64,000 nt of DNA from Allobosea psychrotolerans (GCF_002917105.1 NZ_PQFZ01000011.1:124001-188000); one strand, 5' to 3'; positions 7,956 to 16,895 are shown, counted from the first letter of the stretch. Notes: generated by a model not told the origin, from the sequence alone. Numbers and translations are program-made.

Positions 7956-7990
7956 CGTGGTCTCCTTGCGTGTGGACGTCCGTCCACCGT

Positions 7991-8120
7991 CGTCACCCCG
8001 GGCGACCCACCGGGTCCGGCTTTCAGCCGGCCCGATGGCAAGCTCCGCGAGCCCCGGGATCCATGCCGGAACGGTTCAGGCATGGATCCCGGATCTGCGC
8101 TTCGCTCCGTCCGGGAAGAC
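7991..8120. repeat. REP-like palindromic repeat, family C relative
   Basis: Begins CGTCACCCCGGGCGACCC and contains a central inverted pair, GGGATCCATGCC with GGCATGGATCCC, then ends GTCCGGGAAGAC. The outer ends resemble the CGTCATTCC...GGAATGACG ends of the element at 38212-38304. It fills most of the divergent purD-xseA gap, so promoters for either gene must lie around or inside it. Confidence 0.6.
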
Positions 8121-8220
8121 CCGCACTGGTTCCGGATCTAAGATCTGAAGGCGGCAATAGCCGCCGGGCGCGCAGACGGCAACGCTTCTGCTCGGCCATC
8201 CACGCCGCTATGCTCGCGCC

Positions 8221-9750
8221 ATGGATATCGAATCGCCTGACGTAAAACCCTCCAACACACCGGAATGGTCGGTTTCCGATCTGTCGGGCGCGCTCAAGCG
8301 CACATTGGAGGACGCCTTCGGCTTTGTGCGCGTGCGCGGCGAGATCTCGGGCTATCGCGGCCCGGTCGGCTCCGGTCATGTCTATTTCTCGTTGAAGGAC
8401 CAGAACGCCAAGATCGACGCAGTGATCTGGAAGGGCGTCTTCGGCCGGTTGAAGACGCGGCCCCAGGAGGGGCTGGAGGTCATCGCCACCGGCAAGATCA
8501 CCACCTTCGCCGGCAAGTCGAGCTATCAGATCATCATCGACTCGCTGGAGCCCGCCGGCATCGGCGCCCTGATGGCGCTGCTGGAAGAGCGTCGCAAGAC
8601 GCTCGCGGCGGAAGGCCTGTTCGATGAGGCGCGCAAGCAGCTCCTTCCCTATCTGCCGGGTGTCATCGGCGTCGTCACCTCACCGACAGGCGCCGTCATC
8701 CGCGATATCCTGCACCGGCTGGAGGATCGGTTCCCGCGCCATGTCCTGGTCTGGCCGGTGCGCGTGCAGGGTGAGTCCAGCGCCAACGAAGTGGCCGCAG
8801 CCATCGCCGGTTTCAATGCACTGCCCCGGGGCGGTCGCATTCCGCGTCCCGACGTCATCATCGTGGCGCGCGGCGGCGGCTCGCTCGAAGACCTGATGGG
8901 CTTCAACGAGGAGGCGGTGGTGCGCGCGGCCGCCGCCTCGCAGATTCCGCTCGTCTCGGCCGTCGGTCACGAGACCGACTGGACCTTGATCGACCATGCT
9001 GCCGATCTGCGCGCGCCGACGCCCACAGGCGCGGCCGAGAAGGTCGTGCCGGTTCGCTCCGAACTGATGAGCCTGGTCGCTGACCTGTCGCGCCGGCAGG
9101 CAGGCGCGATGCGCCGCCTGTCCGATCGCCGCCGCAGCGATCTGCGCGCGCTCGCCCGCGCCTTGCCGGCGCCGGAGGCGGTGCTGTCGGGGCCGCGCCA
9201 GCGGCTCGATCTCGCGGCGACGCGGCTCGCACCGGCGCTGGCGCGCAATGCCCGCGCCCACGAAATGCGTTTGGCTGGCCTTGCGCAGCGGCTCGGTCGG
9301 CATTCCCCGTCTGCGCGCCTGGCCGGTTATGCAGCCAGGCTCGATGGCTTGTCGAACCGCTTGCGTGCCGGCCGCGATGCCTTGCTGCGCGCTGAGAAAC
9401 TGCGGGTTTTGCGCGCGAGGGAGCGCGTCGGCGATCTCGCCCAGCGCTCCCGCCGTGCTTTTGCCCAAGGCGTCACGCGCCGCCGCGACGGGCTCGGCTC
9501 GCTCTGGGCGCTGATGCGTTCGCTGGGGCCGGACTCCGTCCTGGCGCGCGGCTATGCGCTGGTGCGCGATGAGGCCGGAGCGCTGGTGCGTGGCGTCGCG
9601 CAGGCGCATGCCGGCCAGGGCCTGAGCGTTCAGGTCAGCGATGGCCGCTTCGCTGTCACGGTCTCGGGAGGAGGGGATGCACCGCCACCCCGGCCCGCGC
9701 GCCCGCTGCGCAAGGAGGCGCCGCAGGGGGGGCAGGGCGATCTGTTTTAG
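8221..9750 (+). CDS. xseA: exodeoxyribonuclease VII large subunit
   Basis: Encodes 509 residues. The N-terminal OB-fold (about 15-115) includes [16 protein letters not shown] and [25 protein letters not shown]. The catalytic domain carries the conserved blocks [38 protein letters not shown] and [29 protein letters not shown] helical coiled region follows, then the C-terminal RGYALVRD segment that contacts the small subunit. With XseB it degrades single-stranded DNA to short oligonucleotides in the cytoplasm. XseB is not in this window. It is longer than the E. coli protein (456 aa) through a Gly/Pro/Lys-rich tail. Confidence 0.96.
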   Translation: MDIESPDVKPSNTPEWSVSDLSGALKRTLEDAFGFVRVRGEISGYRGPVGSGHVYFSLKDQNAKIDAVIWKGVFGRLKTRPQEGLEVIATGKITTFAGKSSYQIIIDSLEPAGIGALMALLEERRKTLAAEGLFDEARKQLLPYLPGVIGVVTSPTGAVIRDILHRLEDRFPRHVLVWPVRVQGESSANEVAAAIAGFNALPRGGRIPRPDVIIVARGGGSLEDLMGFNEEAVVRAAAASQIPLVSAVGHETDWTLIDHAADLRAPTPTGAAEKVVPVRSELMSLVADLSRRQAGAMRRLSDRRRSDLRALARALPAPEAVLSGPRQRLDLAATRLAPALARNARAHEMRLAGLAQRLGRHSPSARLAGYAARLDGLSNRLRAGRDALLRAEKLRVLRARERVGDLAQRSRRAFAQGVTRRRDGLGSLWALMRSLGPDSVLARGYALVRDEAGALVRGVAQAHAGQGLSVQVSDGRFAVTVSGGGDAPPPRPARPLRKEAPQGGQGDLF

Positions 9751-9782
9751 CTCGATTTCGCGTGGAACGGGGCCTCACGGGG

Positions 9783-10730
9783 TCAGAGCCCCTTCAGGAA
9801 GGCCTTTACGCGCTTGAGCGCATCCTCGCGCGCGGCGGGGTTGGTGCCGACCATGGCCTTGCCCGTCCCTGTCGCCGAATAGGCGATGTCGGAGCGCTCC
9901 TTCACCTCCAGGCGGGGATGGTCGAAATCGTGCAGGGCGCCGGCATAGACCACGAGGTCGATCTTTTCGCCGCGAGCTTGCGCGGCTTTCGCCAGGAAGT
10001 CGCAAGGCGCGGGCGGTGTCCAGTCATCGGCTTCGCCCGCCAGGATCAGCGCCGGCAGCCTCGCGGCGAAGCTGGCCGATTCCGATTGCAGGCGGCAGCT
10101 CGGATAGAAGGCGACCGCGCGGGCGAAGTCCGGCTTGCCGTCGGCGGGCCGACGGTCCTTGCGGATCGCCGCCAAGACGGCCGATCCGCCACCCGACCAG
10201 CCCATCAGTGCGATCATATCCGCTCGGACATCCTCGCGCGTCTGCAGCCAGCGGCGTGCGGCGGCCGCGTCCGCAACGCGTTCCCGGCTTGGGCGTACGG
10301 TCACGTCCTTGACGCCGCATTGCGAGCCGAGCCGGCGTGAGCCGTAGCTGTCGGGCATCAGGACCATCAGCCCGGCTTGCGCGAGTTGCTCGCCCCAGTC
10401 GGAATGCCGCAGCGACAATGTGCCGTTGTCGCGCCATAAACCGTTGCAACCATGCAGCGCCACGACAGCCGGAAACGGTCCCGGCCCCGCCGGCCTGTAG
10501 AGCACGGCGTCGATCTGCCCGTCGTCATTGGGAATGCGCACATGCTCGTAACCGCCGGCTGAAGCGGCCGAAGACAGAAGCAGTGCAACTCCGGTCAGGG
10601 CTGCGAGAGCATTGCGCGAAAAAATGGATGCCGGTTTTTCGCTTGAGCAATGCTTTGAGCTCTTAGAATCGATCACGTTTTTCGCCTTCGGACGGAAACG
10701 TCCGAAGGCGACGTGATCGAGGAGACGCAT
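9783..10730 (-). CDS. dienelactone hydrolase family protein with repeat-derived 5' end
   Basis: From the ATG at 10730 the product is about 315 residues. The hydrolase part has VVALHGCNG (oxyanion side), nucleophile elbow GWSGGGSAVL, AGEADDWTPP (acid) and LHDFDHP (His), a complete Ser-type triad. A hydrophobic signal-like stretch (NALAALTGVALLLSSAASAGG) precedes it, suggesting export. The preceding roughly 38 codons are encoded by the dispersed repeat at 10614-10720, so the start is uncertain: ATGs at 10745, 10742 and 10730, an in-frame GTG inside the repeat, or a rare ATT just before the signal sequence. Substrate is unknown. It converges with xseA. Confidence 0.75.
   Translation of the reverse strand: MRLLDHVAFGRFRPKAKNVIDSKSSKHCSSEKPASIFSRNALAALTGVALLLSSAASAGGYEHVRIPNDDGQIDAVLYRPAGPGPFPAVVALHGCNGLWRDNGTLSLRHSDWGEQLAQAGLMVLMPDSYGSRRLGSQCGVKDVTVRPSRERVADAAAARRWLQTREDVRADMIALMGWSGGGSAVLAAIRKDRRPADGKPDFARAVAFYPSCRLQSESASFAARLPALILAGEADDWTPPAPCDFLAKAAQARGEKIDLVVYAGALHDFDHPRLEVKERSDIAYSATGTGKAMVGTNPAAREDALKRVKAFLKGL
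10614..10720. repeat. dispersed repeat family A, long form, inside the 5' end of a CDS
   Basis: Has the family A core (GCGAAAAAATGG, CCGGTTTTTCGC, GAGCAATGCT, TTAGAATCGATCACG) followed by a hairpin with CGCCTTCGGACG and CGTCCGAAGGCG arms, then ACGTGATCGAG. The copy at 45451-45562 shows the same modules in the same order, differing at scattered positions. Here it is read through in the minus-strand frame of the dienelactone-hydrolase-like gene. Confidence 0.75.
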
Positions 10731-10820
10731 CAAGCTGGACATCATTGACGGGCACGCTATCACAGAGGGAGGATTATTTCGATAATCCGTTTTCCGATCA
10801 ACGGTTTCGATGCATTCGAG

Positions 10821-11042
10821 ATGAATATCAGCGAACGTCCCCCGATGCCTGGGCCAGAGGCCGCCATCGATTACGGCCATGGCGAATTCCGCGTCGTGCG
10901 GCCCGGCGCCTTCGTGCGCTGCGCGGTCACGGGTGCGCCGATCCGTCTCGACGATCTGCGTTACTGGTCGGTCGAATGGCAGGAAGCCTATGTCTCGCCG
11001 GAGGCCGTGCAATTAAGGCTGCGCCGCGCCGGCCGCAGCTGA
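10821..11042 (+). CDS. DUF2093 domain-containing protein
   Basis: Encodes 73 residues. The core YGHGEFRVVRPGAFVRCAVTG followed by PIRLDDLRYWSVEWQEAYVS is the signature of DUF2093, a short family of Alphaproteobacteria. The function is unknown. The conserved Cys and the compact size suggest a small folded, perhaps metal-binding or adaptor protein. Its 3' end overlaps lpxK on the other strand by 30 bp. DUF2093 next to lpxK is a recurrent arrangement in Hyphomicrobiales. Confidence 0.85.
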   Translation: MNISERPPMPGPEAAIDYGHGEFRVVRPGAFVRCAVTGAPIRLDDLRYWSVEWQEAYVSPEAVQLRLRRAGRS

Positions 11043-12032
11043 GGCCAACACGCTCCTCACCAGGCCCGCAAGGCGCGCCGTATCCTCGAAGACGAGCGCG
11101 ACCGGCACGACGACGAGCCGCTCCCGCTCGGTCTCGGGCCAGAGCGGGCCGAGCTTGGTCATGTCCTTCTCGGTCGTCGCGATCAGGCAGCCCAGCCTCC
11201 GCGCCTCGGCGATCAGGCTGGAGACATCGTGCGCGCTATAGGGATGGTGATCGCCAAAGGCGCGTTGCGACAGGATCTTGGCCTTGGCCGCGAGAAGGGT
11301 CGCGGCGAATTTCTCCGGCCGGCCGATGCCGGAAACGGCGATGACCGGATGTCCCTCCAATCGCGAGGCTGTCTCGCGCGACGGCTCGAGCCGGGCCCGC
11401 AACAGCTCCAGGCCCGCCATTTGCGCCGCGAGCGCCACGGCGTCTCCCGCCGCGCCGTCGCCGATCATGAGGATGGCGTCGGTCGCCGCGAACTGGCCGG
11501 CGAGCGGCGCCCGCAGCGGCCCGGCGGGAACGCACAGGCCGTTGCCGACCCCGCTCGCGCCATCGACCACGGCGATCCGCAGATCCTTGGCGAGCGAGGG
11601 GTTCTGCAGCCCGTCATCCATCACGATGACGCTGGCGCCGAGCCGCTTGGCGAGGCCCGCGCCGGCGGCTCGCTCGCGCGCCACGATCGTGCGTGCTTGA
11701 GCGGCCAGAAGCAGCGCCTCGTCGCCGACATCGTGGGGGCCGTGGCGCGGCTCGACCTCGATCGGCCCGGCAAGCGCGCCGCCATAGCCGCGCGTCAGCA
11801 TGAAGGGCGTCTCGCCCAGGCTCCGCAGCAGCGCCGCCAATGCGATTGCGGTCGGGGTCTTGCCGGCGCCGCCAGCGACGAAATTGCCGACGCAGATGAC
11901 GGGGATGCCGGCATTCGCACCGCGCCTGCACATGCGCAGGCGCGTGATCGCGCCATAGAGCCAGCCGAAAGGTTGGAGCAGACGCGCCGGCGCTCCGGGG
12001 CGTGGCCGCCACCAGAATTCCGGCGAACGCAT
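11013..12032 (-). CDS. lpxK: tetraacyldisaccharide 4'-kinase
   Basis: Encodes 339 residues, typical for LpxK. The Walker A loop is VGNFVAGGAGKTPTAIAL near residues 48-65, followed by LTRGYGG and the Walker B-like VIVMDDGLQNPSL. It phosphorylates the 4' position of tetraacyldisaccharide 1-phosphate to make lipid IVA at the inner face of the inner membrane. Its start codon overlaps the waaA stop by one base, so waaA and lpxK are translationally coupled and the Kdo/lipid A genes form one operon. Confidence 0.95.
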   Translation of the reverse strand: MRSPEFWWRPRPGAPARLLQPFGWLYGAITRLRMCRRGANAGIPVICVGNFVAGGAGKTPTAIALAALLRSLGETPFMLTRGYGGALAGPIEVEPRHGPHDVGDEALLLAAQARTIVARERAAGAGLAKRLGASVIVMDDGLQNPSLAKDLRIAVVDGASGVGNGLCVPAGPLRAPLAGQFAATDAILMIGDGAAGDAVALAAQMAGLELLRARLEPSRETASRLEGHPVIAVSGIGRPEKFAATLLAAKAKILSQRAFGDHHPYSAHDVSSLIAEARRLGCLIATTEKDMTKLGPLWPETERERLVVVPVALVFEDTARLAGLVRSVLASAAAGAAQP

Positions 12033-13333
12033 CAGGACGCCGTCTCGCGCTGGCCGATCGCGACGCGCATCAGCAAGGGCTCGATCGTCTGCATCGTGCG
12101 GTTGAGCGCTCCGCCGAGCTGGTGACTGGTCTGGGCCGCCGCGCGCGCCGCTTGCCGGGCCGCGGCAGGGTCGCTCAGCCAGCGATGCACCGCGCCGGCC
12201 AGCGCCTGCGTATCGGCGACCTCGCGAGCGCCGCCGCCGCGGTCGAAGGCCGCGAAGACGTCGGAGGCGTTATGGACATAGGGCCCGTGCAGCAGGGCGC
12301 AGCCGAGCTTGGCCGGTTCGATCGGATTATGGCCGCCGACGGGCGTGAGCGACCCGCCGATGAAGGCCACTTGCGAGAGGCGGTAGAACAGGCCGAGCTC
12401 GTTGACCGTGTCGGCGATGTAGAGTTCGACATCGCGCTCCGGCATGCCGCCTTGCGAGCGCTGCGCCGTCGCGATGCCGTTGGCCTGCGCCAGCGCGTCG
12501 ATCTCGGCGCCCCGCTGGGGGTGGCGCGGCGCGATGATGGTGAGCAGCTTCGGCAGATGCGCCTTGAGGCCGAGATGCGCCGCGATCACCTGCTCGTCCT
12601 CGCCCGGATGGGTGCTGGCCGCGATCCAGACGGGCCGCCCGGTGGTCAACCCGTCGAGGATCGCCAGCGTGTCGGCATCGGCGGGCGGGGCGGGCACGTC
12701 GAATTTCAGATTGCCGGCGATGCTGACCCGGGGTGCGCCGAGCTGCGCCAGGCGTTCGCCGTCTCCCTGGGACTGGGCGAGACAGGATTCGAAGCAGGAG
12801 AGCAGATAGCGCGAGGTCTGCGGCAGCTTGTACCAGCGCTTGAAGGAGCGCTCCGACATGCGCGCATTGACCAGGACCAGCGGGATCGCGCGCTTGCGCG
12901 CCTCGATCATCAGATTGGGCCAGATCTCGGACTCGCAGATCAGGCCGAGTTCCGGCCGCCAATAGTCGAGGAAGCGGCGCATATAGCGTGGCACGTCGAG
13001 CGGCAGATATTGATGGATCACGCCGGCCGGCAGCCGCGCGGCGAGCAGTTTCGCAGAGGTCACCGTGCCCGAGGTCACCAGCACCGCGAGCCCGCGCCGC
13101 TTCAGCTTCTCGACCAATGGCAGCAGCGTCACCGTCTCGCCGACGCTGGCGCCATGCAGCCAGACCAGGGTCTTGTCGGGGCGCCGGACGCCTGGATAGC
13201 CGCGCCGCTCGGCAAAACGCGTCGGGTCTTCCTTGCCGCGCCGCCGCCGCCAGAGCAGCAGCCCGGCCGCCGCCGGCTCGAGCAGCGCGCTCATCACGCG
13301 GTAGCTCTGCAGGATGGAGCCCTTGCCGATCAT
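12032..13333 (-). CDS. waaA: 3-deoxy-D-manno-octulosonic acid transferase
   Basis: Encodes 433 residues of the GT30 family. Recognisable blocks are WLHGASVGETVTLLPLVEKL, LVTSGTVTSAKLLAARLP, YLPLDVPRYMRRFLDYWRP, ESEIWPNLM and, near the C-terminus, FIGGSLTPVGGHNPIEPAKLG, where the nucleotide-sugar binds. A hydrophobic N-terminal stretch anchors it to the inner membrane. It transfers Kdo from CMP-Kdo to lipid IVA. It overlaps the upstream acyltransferase gene by 4 bp and lpxK by one base. Confidence 0.95.
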   Translation of the reverse strand: MIGKGSILQSYRVMSALLEPAAAGLLLWRRRRGKEDPTRFAERRGYPGVRRPDKTLVWLHGASVGETVTLLPLVEKLKRRGLAVLVTSGTVTSAKLLAARLPAGVIHQYLPLDVPRYMRRFLDYWRPELGLICESEIWPNLMIEARKRAIPLVLVNARMSERSFKRWYKLPQTSRYLLSCFESCLAQSQGDGERLAQLGAPRVSIAGNLKFDVPAPPADADTLAILDGLTTGRPVWIAASTHPGEDEQVIAAHLGLKAHLPKLLTIIAPRHPQRGAEIDALAQANGIATAQRSQGGMPERDVELYIADTVNELGLFYRLSQVAFIGGSLTPVGGHNPIEPAKLGCALLHGPYVHNASDVFAAFDRGGGAREVADTQALAGAVHRWLSDPAAARQAARAAAQTSHQLGGALNRTMQTIEPLLMRVAIGQRETAS

Positions 13334-14079
13334 GCTGCTTCGCCTGCGGTCGCCCGTGCGGCCGGCTGCGCCTGCCTCAGCCCTTCGCCAGGGTCGCGCG
13401 CGCCGATGAGCGCATAGGCGCGGGCATGAACGGCGTCGAGCCCGGCTTCCAGGGCGAGGCGCGCGGCCTCGCAGGTCGCCTCATCCGCCTCCCGCTCGAC
13501 GCGGATCGCCTCGCCGACGACGATCGCGCCGCGCCCAAAGGGCAGGCCGATCGAGGCGCGGTCCCAGCTCTTGAAATCGATGCGCCGGCTGGTGACGACG
13601 GCGATCGGGTGGATCGGCCGGCCCGATGCGCGCGCCAGGGCGATGATGCCGGGGCCGGCGATGCGGGCGCGCTTGGGAATGTCGGCGGTCAGCACCATGG
13701 TTTCGCCGGCGGCCAGCCGCCGCATCATGGCCAGGAAGGCGCTGGCGCCGCCCTTCTCCCGGATCTTCTTGCCGAGGGCGCCCGAACCCCGGATCGCGCC
13801 GATGCCGAGCTGGCGCAACGCGACAGCGTTGAAGCCGCCATCGCCATGGCGCGAGACCAGGGAGCAGGCCGGCATCCAGTCCGGCCGGGAGAACGGAATC
13901 ATGATGTGCTGGCCGTGCCACATCGCAATGATCAATGGCAGTTCGGGGCGCACCTTCTCATAGATGTCGGCCGGCTCGACGACGAACCGGTTCGTGCGGC
14001 GCACGAGCTTGAGATAGCCGGCCAGGAGCCGGCCGAGCGTCTCTTGCGCCGCGCGTGTCTTGAGAAGGGAAAAGCCCAT
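13330..14079 (-). CDS. lysophospholipid acyltransferase-like protein (DUF374)
   Basis: From the ATG at 14079 the product is 249 residues. DUF374 features are AMWHGQHIMIPF, SRHGDGGFNAVALRQLGIGAIRGSG and LTADIPKRARIAGPG, which correspond to the acyltransferase HxxxxD-like and substrate blocks. A longer frame upstream runs into a dispersed repeat and is rejected as the start. The gene precedes waaA and overlaps it by 4 bp, as in many Hyphomicrobiales, which suggests a role in lipid A or envelope lipid acylation. The acyl acceptor is not known from sequence. Confidence 0.87.
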   Translation of the reverse strand: MGFSLLKTRAAQETLGRLLAGYLKLVRRTNRFVVEPADIYEKVRPELPLIIAMWHGQHIMIPFSRPDWMPACSLVSRHGDGGFNAVALRQLGIGAIRGSGALGKKIREKGGASAFLAMMRRLAAGETMVLTADIPKRARIAGPGIIALARASGRPIHPIAVVTSRRIDFKSWDRASIGLPFGRGAIVVGEAIRVEREADEATCEAARLALEAGLDAVHARAYALIGARDPGEGLRQAQPAARATAGEAA

Positions 14080-14135
14080 TGCTGATGATTGAACCGATAA
14101 GGGAAGATTGAGGCCGCGATCTGACCAGGAACGCC

Positions 14136-14189
14136 AGAGCAGGATGCGAAAAAGCGGGAACCGGCTTTTTTGCATTGATCCGGCTCTAG
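14136..14189. repeat. dispersed repeat family A, short form
   Basis: Reads AGAGCAGGATGCGAAAAAG, then GGAACCGG, then TTTTTTGCATTGATCCGGCTCT, so the two ends form an imperfect hairpin. It lies between the DUF4170 and DUF374 genes inside the predicted lipid A operon. Confidence 0.7.
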
Positions 14190-14212
14190 CGCGCCTGTCG
14201 CTGCCTGACGGT

Positions 14213-14449
14213 TCAGGATTTGGCGGGTTCGGGATCGAGCAGGCGGTGCAGGTGCACGATGAAATAGCGGGTCTGCGCCTGGTCAACGGTCGCCTGTGCC
14301 TTCGCCTTCCAGGCGGCATGGGCGCTGGCATAGTTCGGGAACACGCCGACGACGTCGACCTTGGCGAGATCCTTGAAGGTGATGCCTTCGAGCGAGCTCA
14401 GCTCGCCGCCGAAGACGAGATGGAGAAGCTGTTTCTGTTCCTGTTCCAT
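14213..14449 (-). CDS. DUF4170 domain-containing protein
   Basis: From the ATG at 14449 the product is 78 residues; another ATG lies 18 bases upstream. The sequence LLHLVFGGELSSLEG, then VVGVFPNYASAHAAWKAKAQ and RYFIVHLHRLLDP matches DUF4170, a short alphaproteobacterial family. Function is unknown. The position between cysQ and the DUF374-waaA-lpxK genes, which recurs in related genomes, ties it by context to envelope lipid synthesis. Confidence 0.85.
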   Translation of the reverse strand: MEQEQKQLLHLVFGGELSSLEGITFKDLAKVDVVGVFPNYASAHAAWKAKAQATVDQAQTRYFIVHLHRLLDPEPAKS

Positions 14450-14829
14450 ATCGATTCCTGCAGCCATGTGCGTCCGATTGCGGCACCAGATAAGCCATTC
14501 ACGCCGATGGCGCGAGTGCCGAACGGCCTGCGTTCTGCAATTCCCGGTCCGCAGAGGCCGTTGTGATCCATGGGGCCGATTTGACGCAGGCGATTTTGCG
14601 CGAATGTCAGGAGTTCGAGGGCGCAAGCCCTCCGGCTTGCCAGGAAGAACGCCGCCGCAGTCGCGCAAAAGCGCCGCGCCCTGCGGTGAGGTGAAAACGA
14701 CGGAGCTGCAGCGTCGCATCGCTTGCCGATACCAACGGTAGCGCCGGCGCAATGCTCCTCCCATCTCCGCCGTTTTGACCTCATCAAATCGGCCTCATGG
14801 CTCATAACAGCCTCTAGACTGCTTGAAGG
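14450..14829. other. 380-bp gap without a supported gene
   Basis: Between cysQ and DUF4170. It contains several short GC-rich hairpins (for example GGGCGCAAGCCC near 14619) but no frame with a family match and a ribosome site. The DUF4170 promoter may lie here, since this gap breaks the otherwise tight spacing of the cluster. Confidence 0.4.
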
Positions 14830-15657
14830 TCAGATGCGCTGCGGCTGTCCGTCGCGCAGGCGCTGCAAGGCGCTCAGCAGCGGCTCCGCCAGGCCGTTGC
14901 TGCTGGCGACGAGCATGCCGTGAACGGGCGTCTCGCGGTTGTAGATAGCAGGCTGGCCCTCGCCGCCGGTCATGCGGCCGCCGGCCTCATTCAGAATCAG
15001 GTCGGCTGCGGCGAGATCCCAATCGCGCGCGTCGGGCGAGATCAGTCCGGCATCGATCGTGCCGTCGGCGATCCGCGCGAGTCTGAGCGCGAGCGAAGGA
15101 ATCTTGTCGGCGGGCTCGAAGGCTTCCAGCCTCGCCAGCGCGTCGAGCATCGGCTTGGGGCCGGCAATGCGCGCCTCCTTCAGGCTCGCGACTTTCGAAA
15201 CCGAGATTGCCGCATCGTTCAGGAAGGCCCCGGCGCCGCTTATGGCGGTATAGGTTGCGTTGCAGGCCGGCGCATGCACCGCGCCCAGGATCGGCACGCC
15301 CTCGTCGAGCAGGGCGACGCAGACGGCCCAATCCGGCGAGCCGCCCATGAAGGCGCGCGTGCCGTCGATCGGATCCACGACCCAGACGAAGCGGCGCGAC
15401 AGCCGCAGGGCATCGTCGACGGTTTCCTCGGAGAGCCATGCCGCGTCGGGCAGCAGGACCGAGAGCTGGATGCGCAGGAAGGTGTCGACGCCGATATCGG
15501 CTTCGGTGACGGGCGAGCCGCCGCTCTTAGACCAGGTCCGCGCCGCGGTCTTCTCGCCGGGTCGAAACAGCGCGAGCGCGATCTCGCCCGCTGCGATGCA
15601 GCTTGCGCGAACCGCCGGCAGGAGATCTGAGGCGATGGGCATCGGGAGCCTGTTCAT
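14830..15657 (-). CDS. cysQ: 3'(2'),5'-bisphosphate nucleotidase / inositol monophosphatase family
   Basis: From the ATG at 15657 the product is 275 residues. The metal-binding motifs of the family are present: SEET near residue 80, WVVDPIDGTRAFMGG near 95-109, and DARDWDLAAADLILNEAGG near 210. These place two or three Mg ions for phosphate removal. CysQ-type members hydrolyse 3'-phosphoadenosine 5'-phosphate; inositol phosphate is an alternative substrate. Its place upstream of DUF4170-waaA is conserved in Hyphomicrobiales. I chose the internal ATG because the upstream 25 codons are not typical of the family. Confidence 0.85.
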   Translation of the reverse strand: MNRLPMPIASDLLPAVRASCIAAGEIALALFRPGEKTAARTWSKSGGSPVTEADIGVDTFLRIQLSVLLPDAAWLSEETVDDALRLSRRFVWVVDPIDGTRAFMGGSPDWAVCVALLDEGVPILGAVHAPACNATYTAISGAGAFLNDAAISVSKVASLKEARIAGPKPMLDALARLEAFEPADKIPSLALRLARIADGTIDAGLISPDARDWDLAAADLILNEAGGRMTGGEGQPAIYNRETPVHGMLVASSNGLAEPLLSALQRLRDGQPQRI

Positions 15658-15907
15658 GATGCTTTCCGTATCGAATGCGGAGCCTGCGGACACAAGCCGA
15701 AAATGCGCTCGCGCACCGAAAGATTCCGTCAATCATCATGCATGAAACAGGCCATTCGGCGGCATTCAGGCCGAGAAACACGCTCCTTTAACCCAACCGC
15801 TTAAGCGCTCGGAGAGAGCTTGGACGCAATCTCGACCTGCAAGCACGAGAGCCCCGGACTGCACAGAGGGCTCCGTAGCGGCAGGGACATAGAGAGGCGT
15901 TATACCG

Positions 15908-16429
15908 ATGGCCAGCGTCACGCCGGCTGCCGGAGAGACCGGCTTTGCGTCAGGTCTCTCCGGCCGCCCGACACACACGACCACCGTTCCGAAAAACCCG
16001 ATGCCGGCGCAGCCAGACGCGCCGCGGGTCGAACGCATCGCCTCGGTCAGGATCTTGCGCGGCGGCGCCGGATGGCGCGGCATCGCGATGCGCATGACGA
16101 ATACCGCACGCGAGGACGAGCGCTTCGAACTGGCTCTGACGGCCGGCGACGGCCGCTCGATCACGGTTGCGGTGCTGGATCAGGACGATGTGGTGGCGCT
16201 CTGGCGCGATTGCGGCCGCGCCAGCGGCCTGCCCTTGCTGATCGAGACCAGCGATGGGGTGATCTCGGAGCCCTATCCGCAGCTTGGCCGGCTCGCGCTC
16301 GGCCCGGTGCGGATCAGGCGGCGTCATTCCTTCCTCAACGGTCGCCGGCCGCGCTTCCTGGTGCGGCGCAAGACCGGCCGTCTCGGCGAACGCCCGGTCG
16401 TCGTCGCCGGTGAGCGCCTGACGGATTGA
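15908..16429 (+). CDS. hypothetical protein, DUF6101-like
   Basis: Encodes 173 residues from an ATG preceded by a purine-rich AGAGAGG. The body (about residues 45-150) is a mixed beta region, including GWRGIAMRMTNTA, and a basic tail. It resembles the DUF6101 family of Hyphomicrobiales, which often carry a PilZ-like beta-barrel; this assignment is from memory of the pattern and tentative. No signal peptide or membrane helix is seen. The 3' 95 bp overlap the convergent acetyltransferase gene. Confidence 0.6.
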   Translation: MASVTPAAGETGFASGLSGRPTHTTTVPKNPMPAQPDAPRVERIASVRILRGGAGWRGIAMRMTNTAREDERFELALTAGDGRSITVAVLDQDDVVALWRDCGRASGLPLLIETSDGVISEPYPQLGRLALGPVRIRRRHSFLNGRRPRFLVRRKTGRLGERPVVVAGERLTD

Positions 16430-16895
16430 AGGCCCGGCCGGGCCCTCCATGCATCAACAGTGAAAGCAGCAGCAGGCTCTCGCCGTTTGGCACGGTCTCC
16501 CCCGTCTCCCTGAATCCGAGCGAGCGATAGAACTCCAGGGGCCCCGCGCTCCCCTGCACGATACTCGTTTTCAGCAGGTGGAATCTCTGGTCGCGCAGCG
16601 CTTGAAAGAGCAGCTTCAGCGCCGTCTTGCCGTAACCGTTCCTCTGGTGCCTGTGGTCGATCATGAAGCGCCACAGATAGCAGACGCCGGATTCGGAACC
16701 CGGGCGCCACATCAGGAAACCGACCGGAGTTTCGGCGGCGTAGATGGCTTTGAAGCGCGCCGCGGGCTCGAAATACGCCTGCGCGATCGAGATGGCATTG
16801 GGCGCGACGAAGCCCTTTTGATCCTGCCGGACTTCCAGCGCGCAGATCGCGCGGACCGTCGCCGCGGTTATGTCGCGCAGGGCAACGTCAGACAT
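16335..16895 (-). CDS. GNAT family N-acetyltransferase (spermidine/diamine acetyltransferase-like)
   Basis: Encodes 186 residues. Residues 1-145 are a complete GNAT domain: a VAPNAISIAQAYF strand-helix typical of spermidine/diamine acetyltransferases, LWRFMIDHRHQRNGYGKTAL (acetyl-CoA loop), and the C-terminal EFYRSLGFRETG. The last 40 residues are Arg/Pro/Gly-rich and are encoded antisense to the DUF6101-like gene, so the domain originally may have ended earlier and been extended by stop loss. Substrate is a polyamine or similar amine by family; this is inferred. Confidence 0.82.
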   Translation of the reverse strand: MSDVALRDITAATVRAICALEVRQDQKGFVAPNAISIAQAYFEPAARFKAIYAAETPVGFLMWRPGSESGVCYLWRFMIDHRHQRNGYGKTALKLLFQALRDQRFHLLKTSIVQGSAGPLEFYRSLGFRETGETVPNGESLLLLSLLMHGGPGRAFNPSGAHRRRRPGVRRDGRSCAAPGSAAGDR

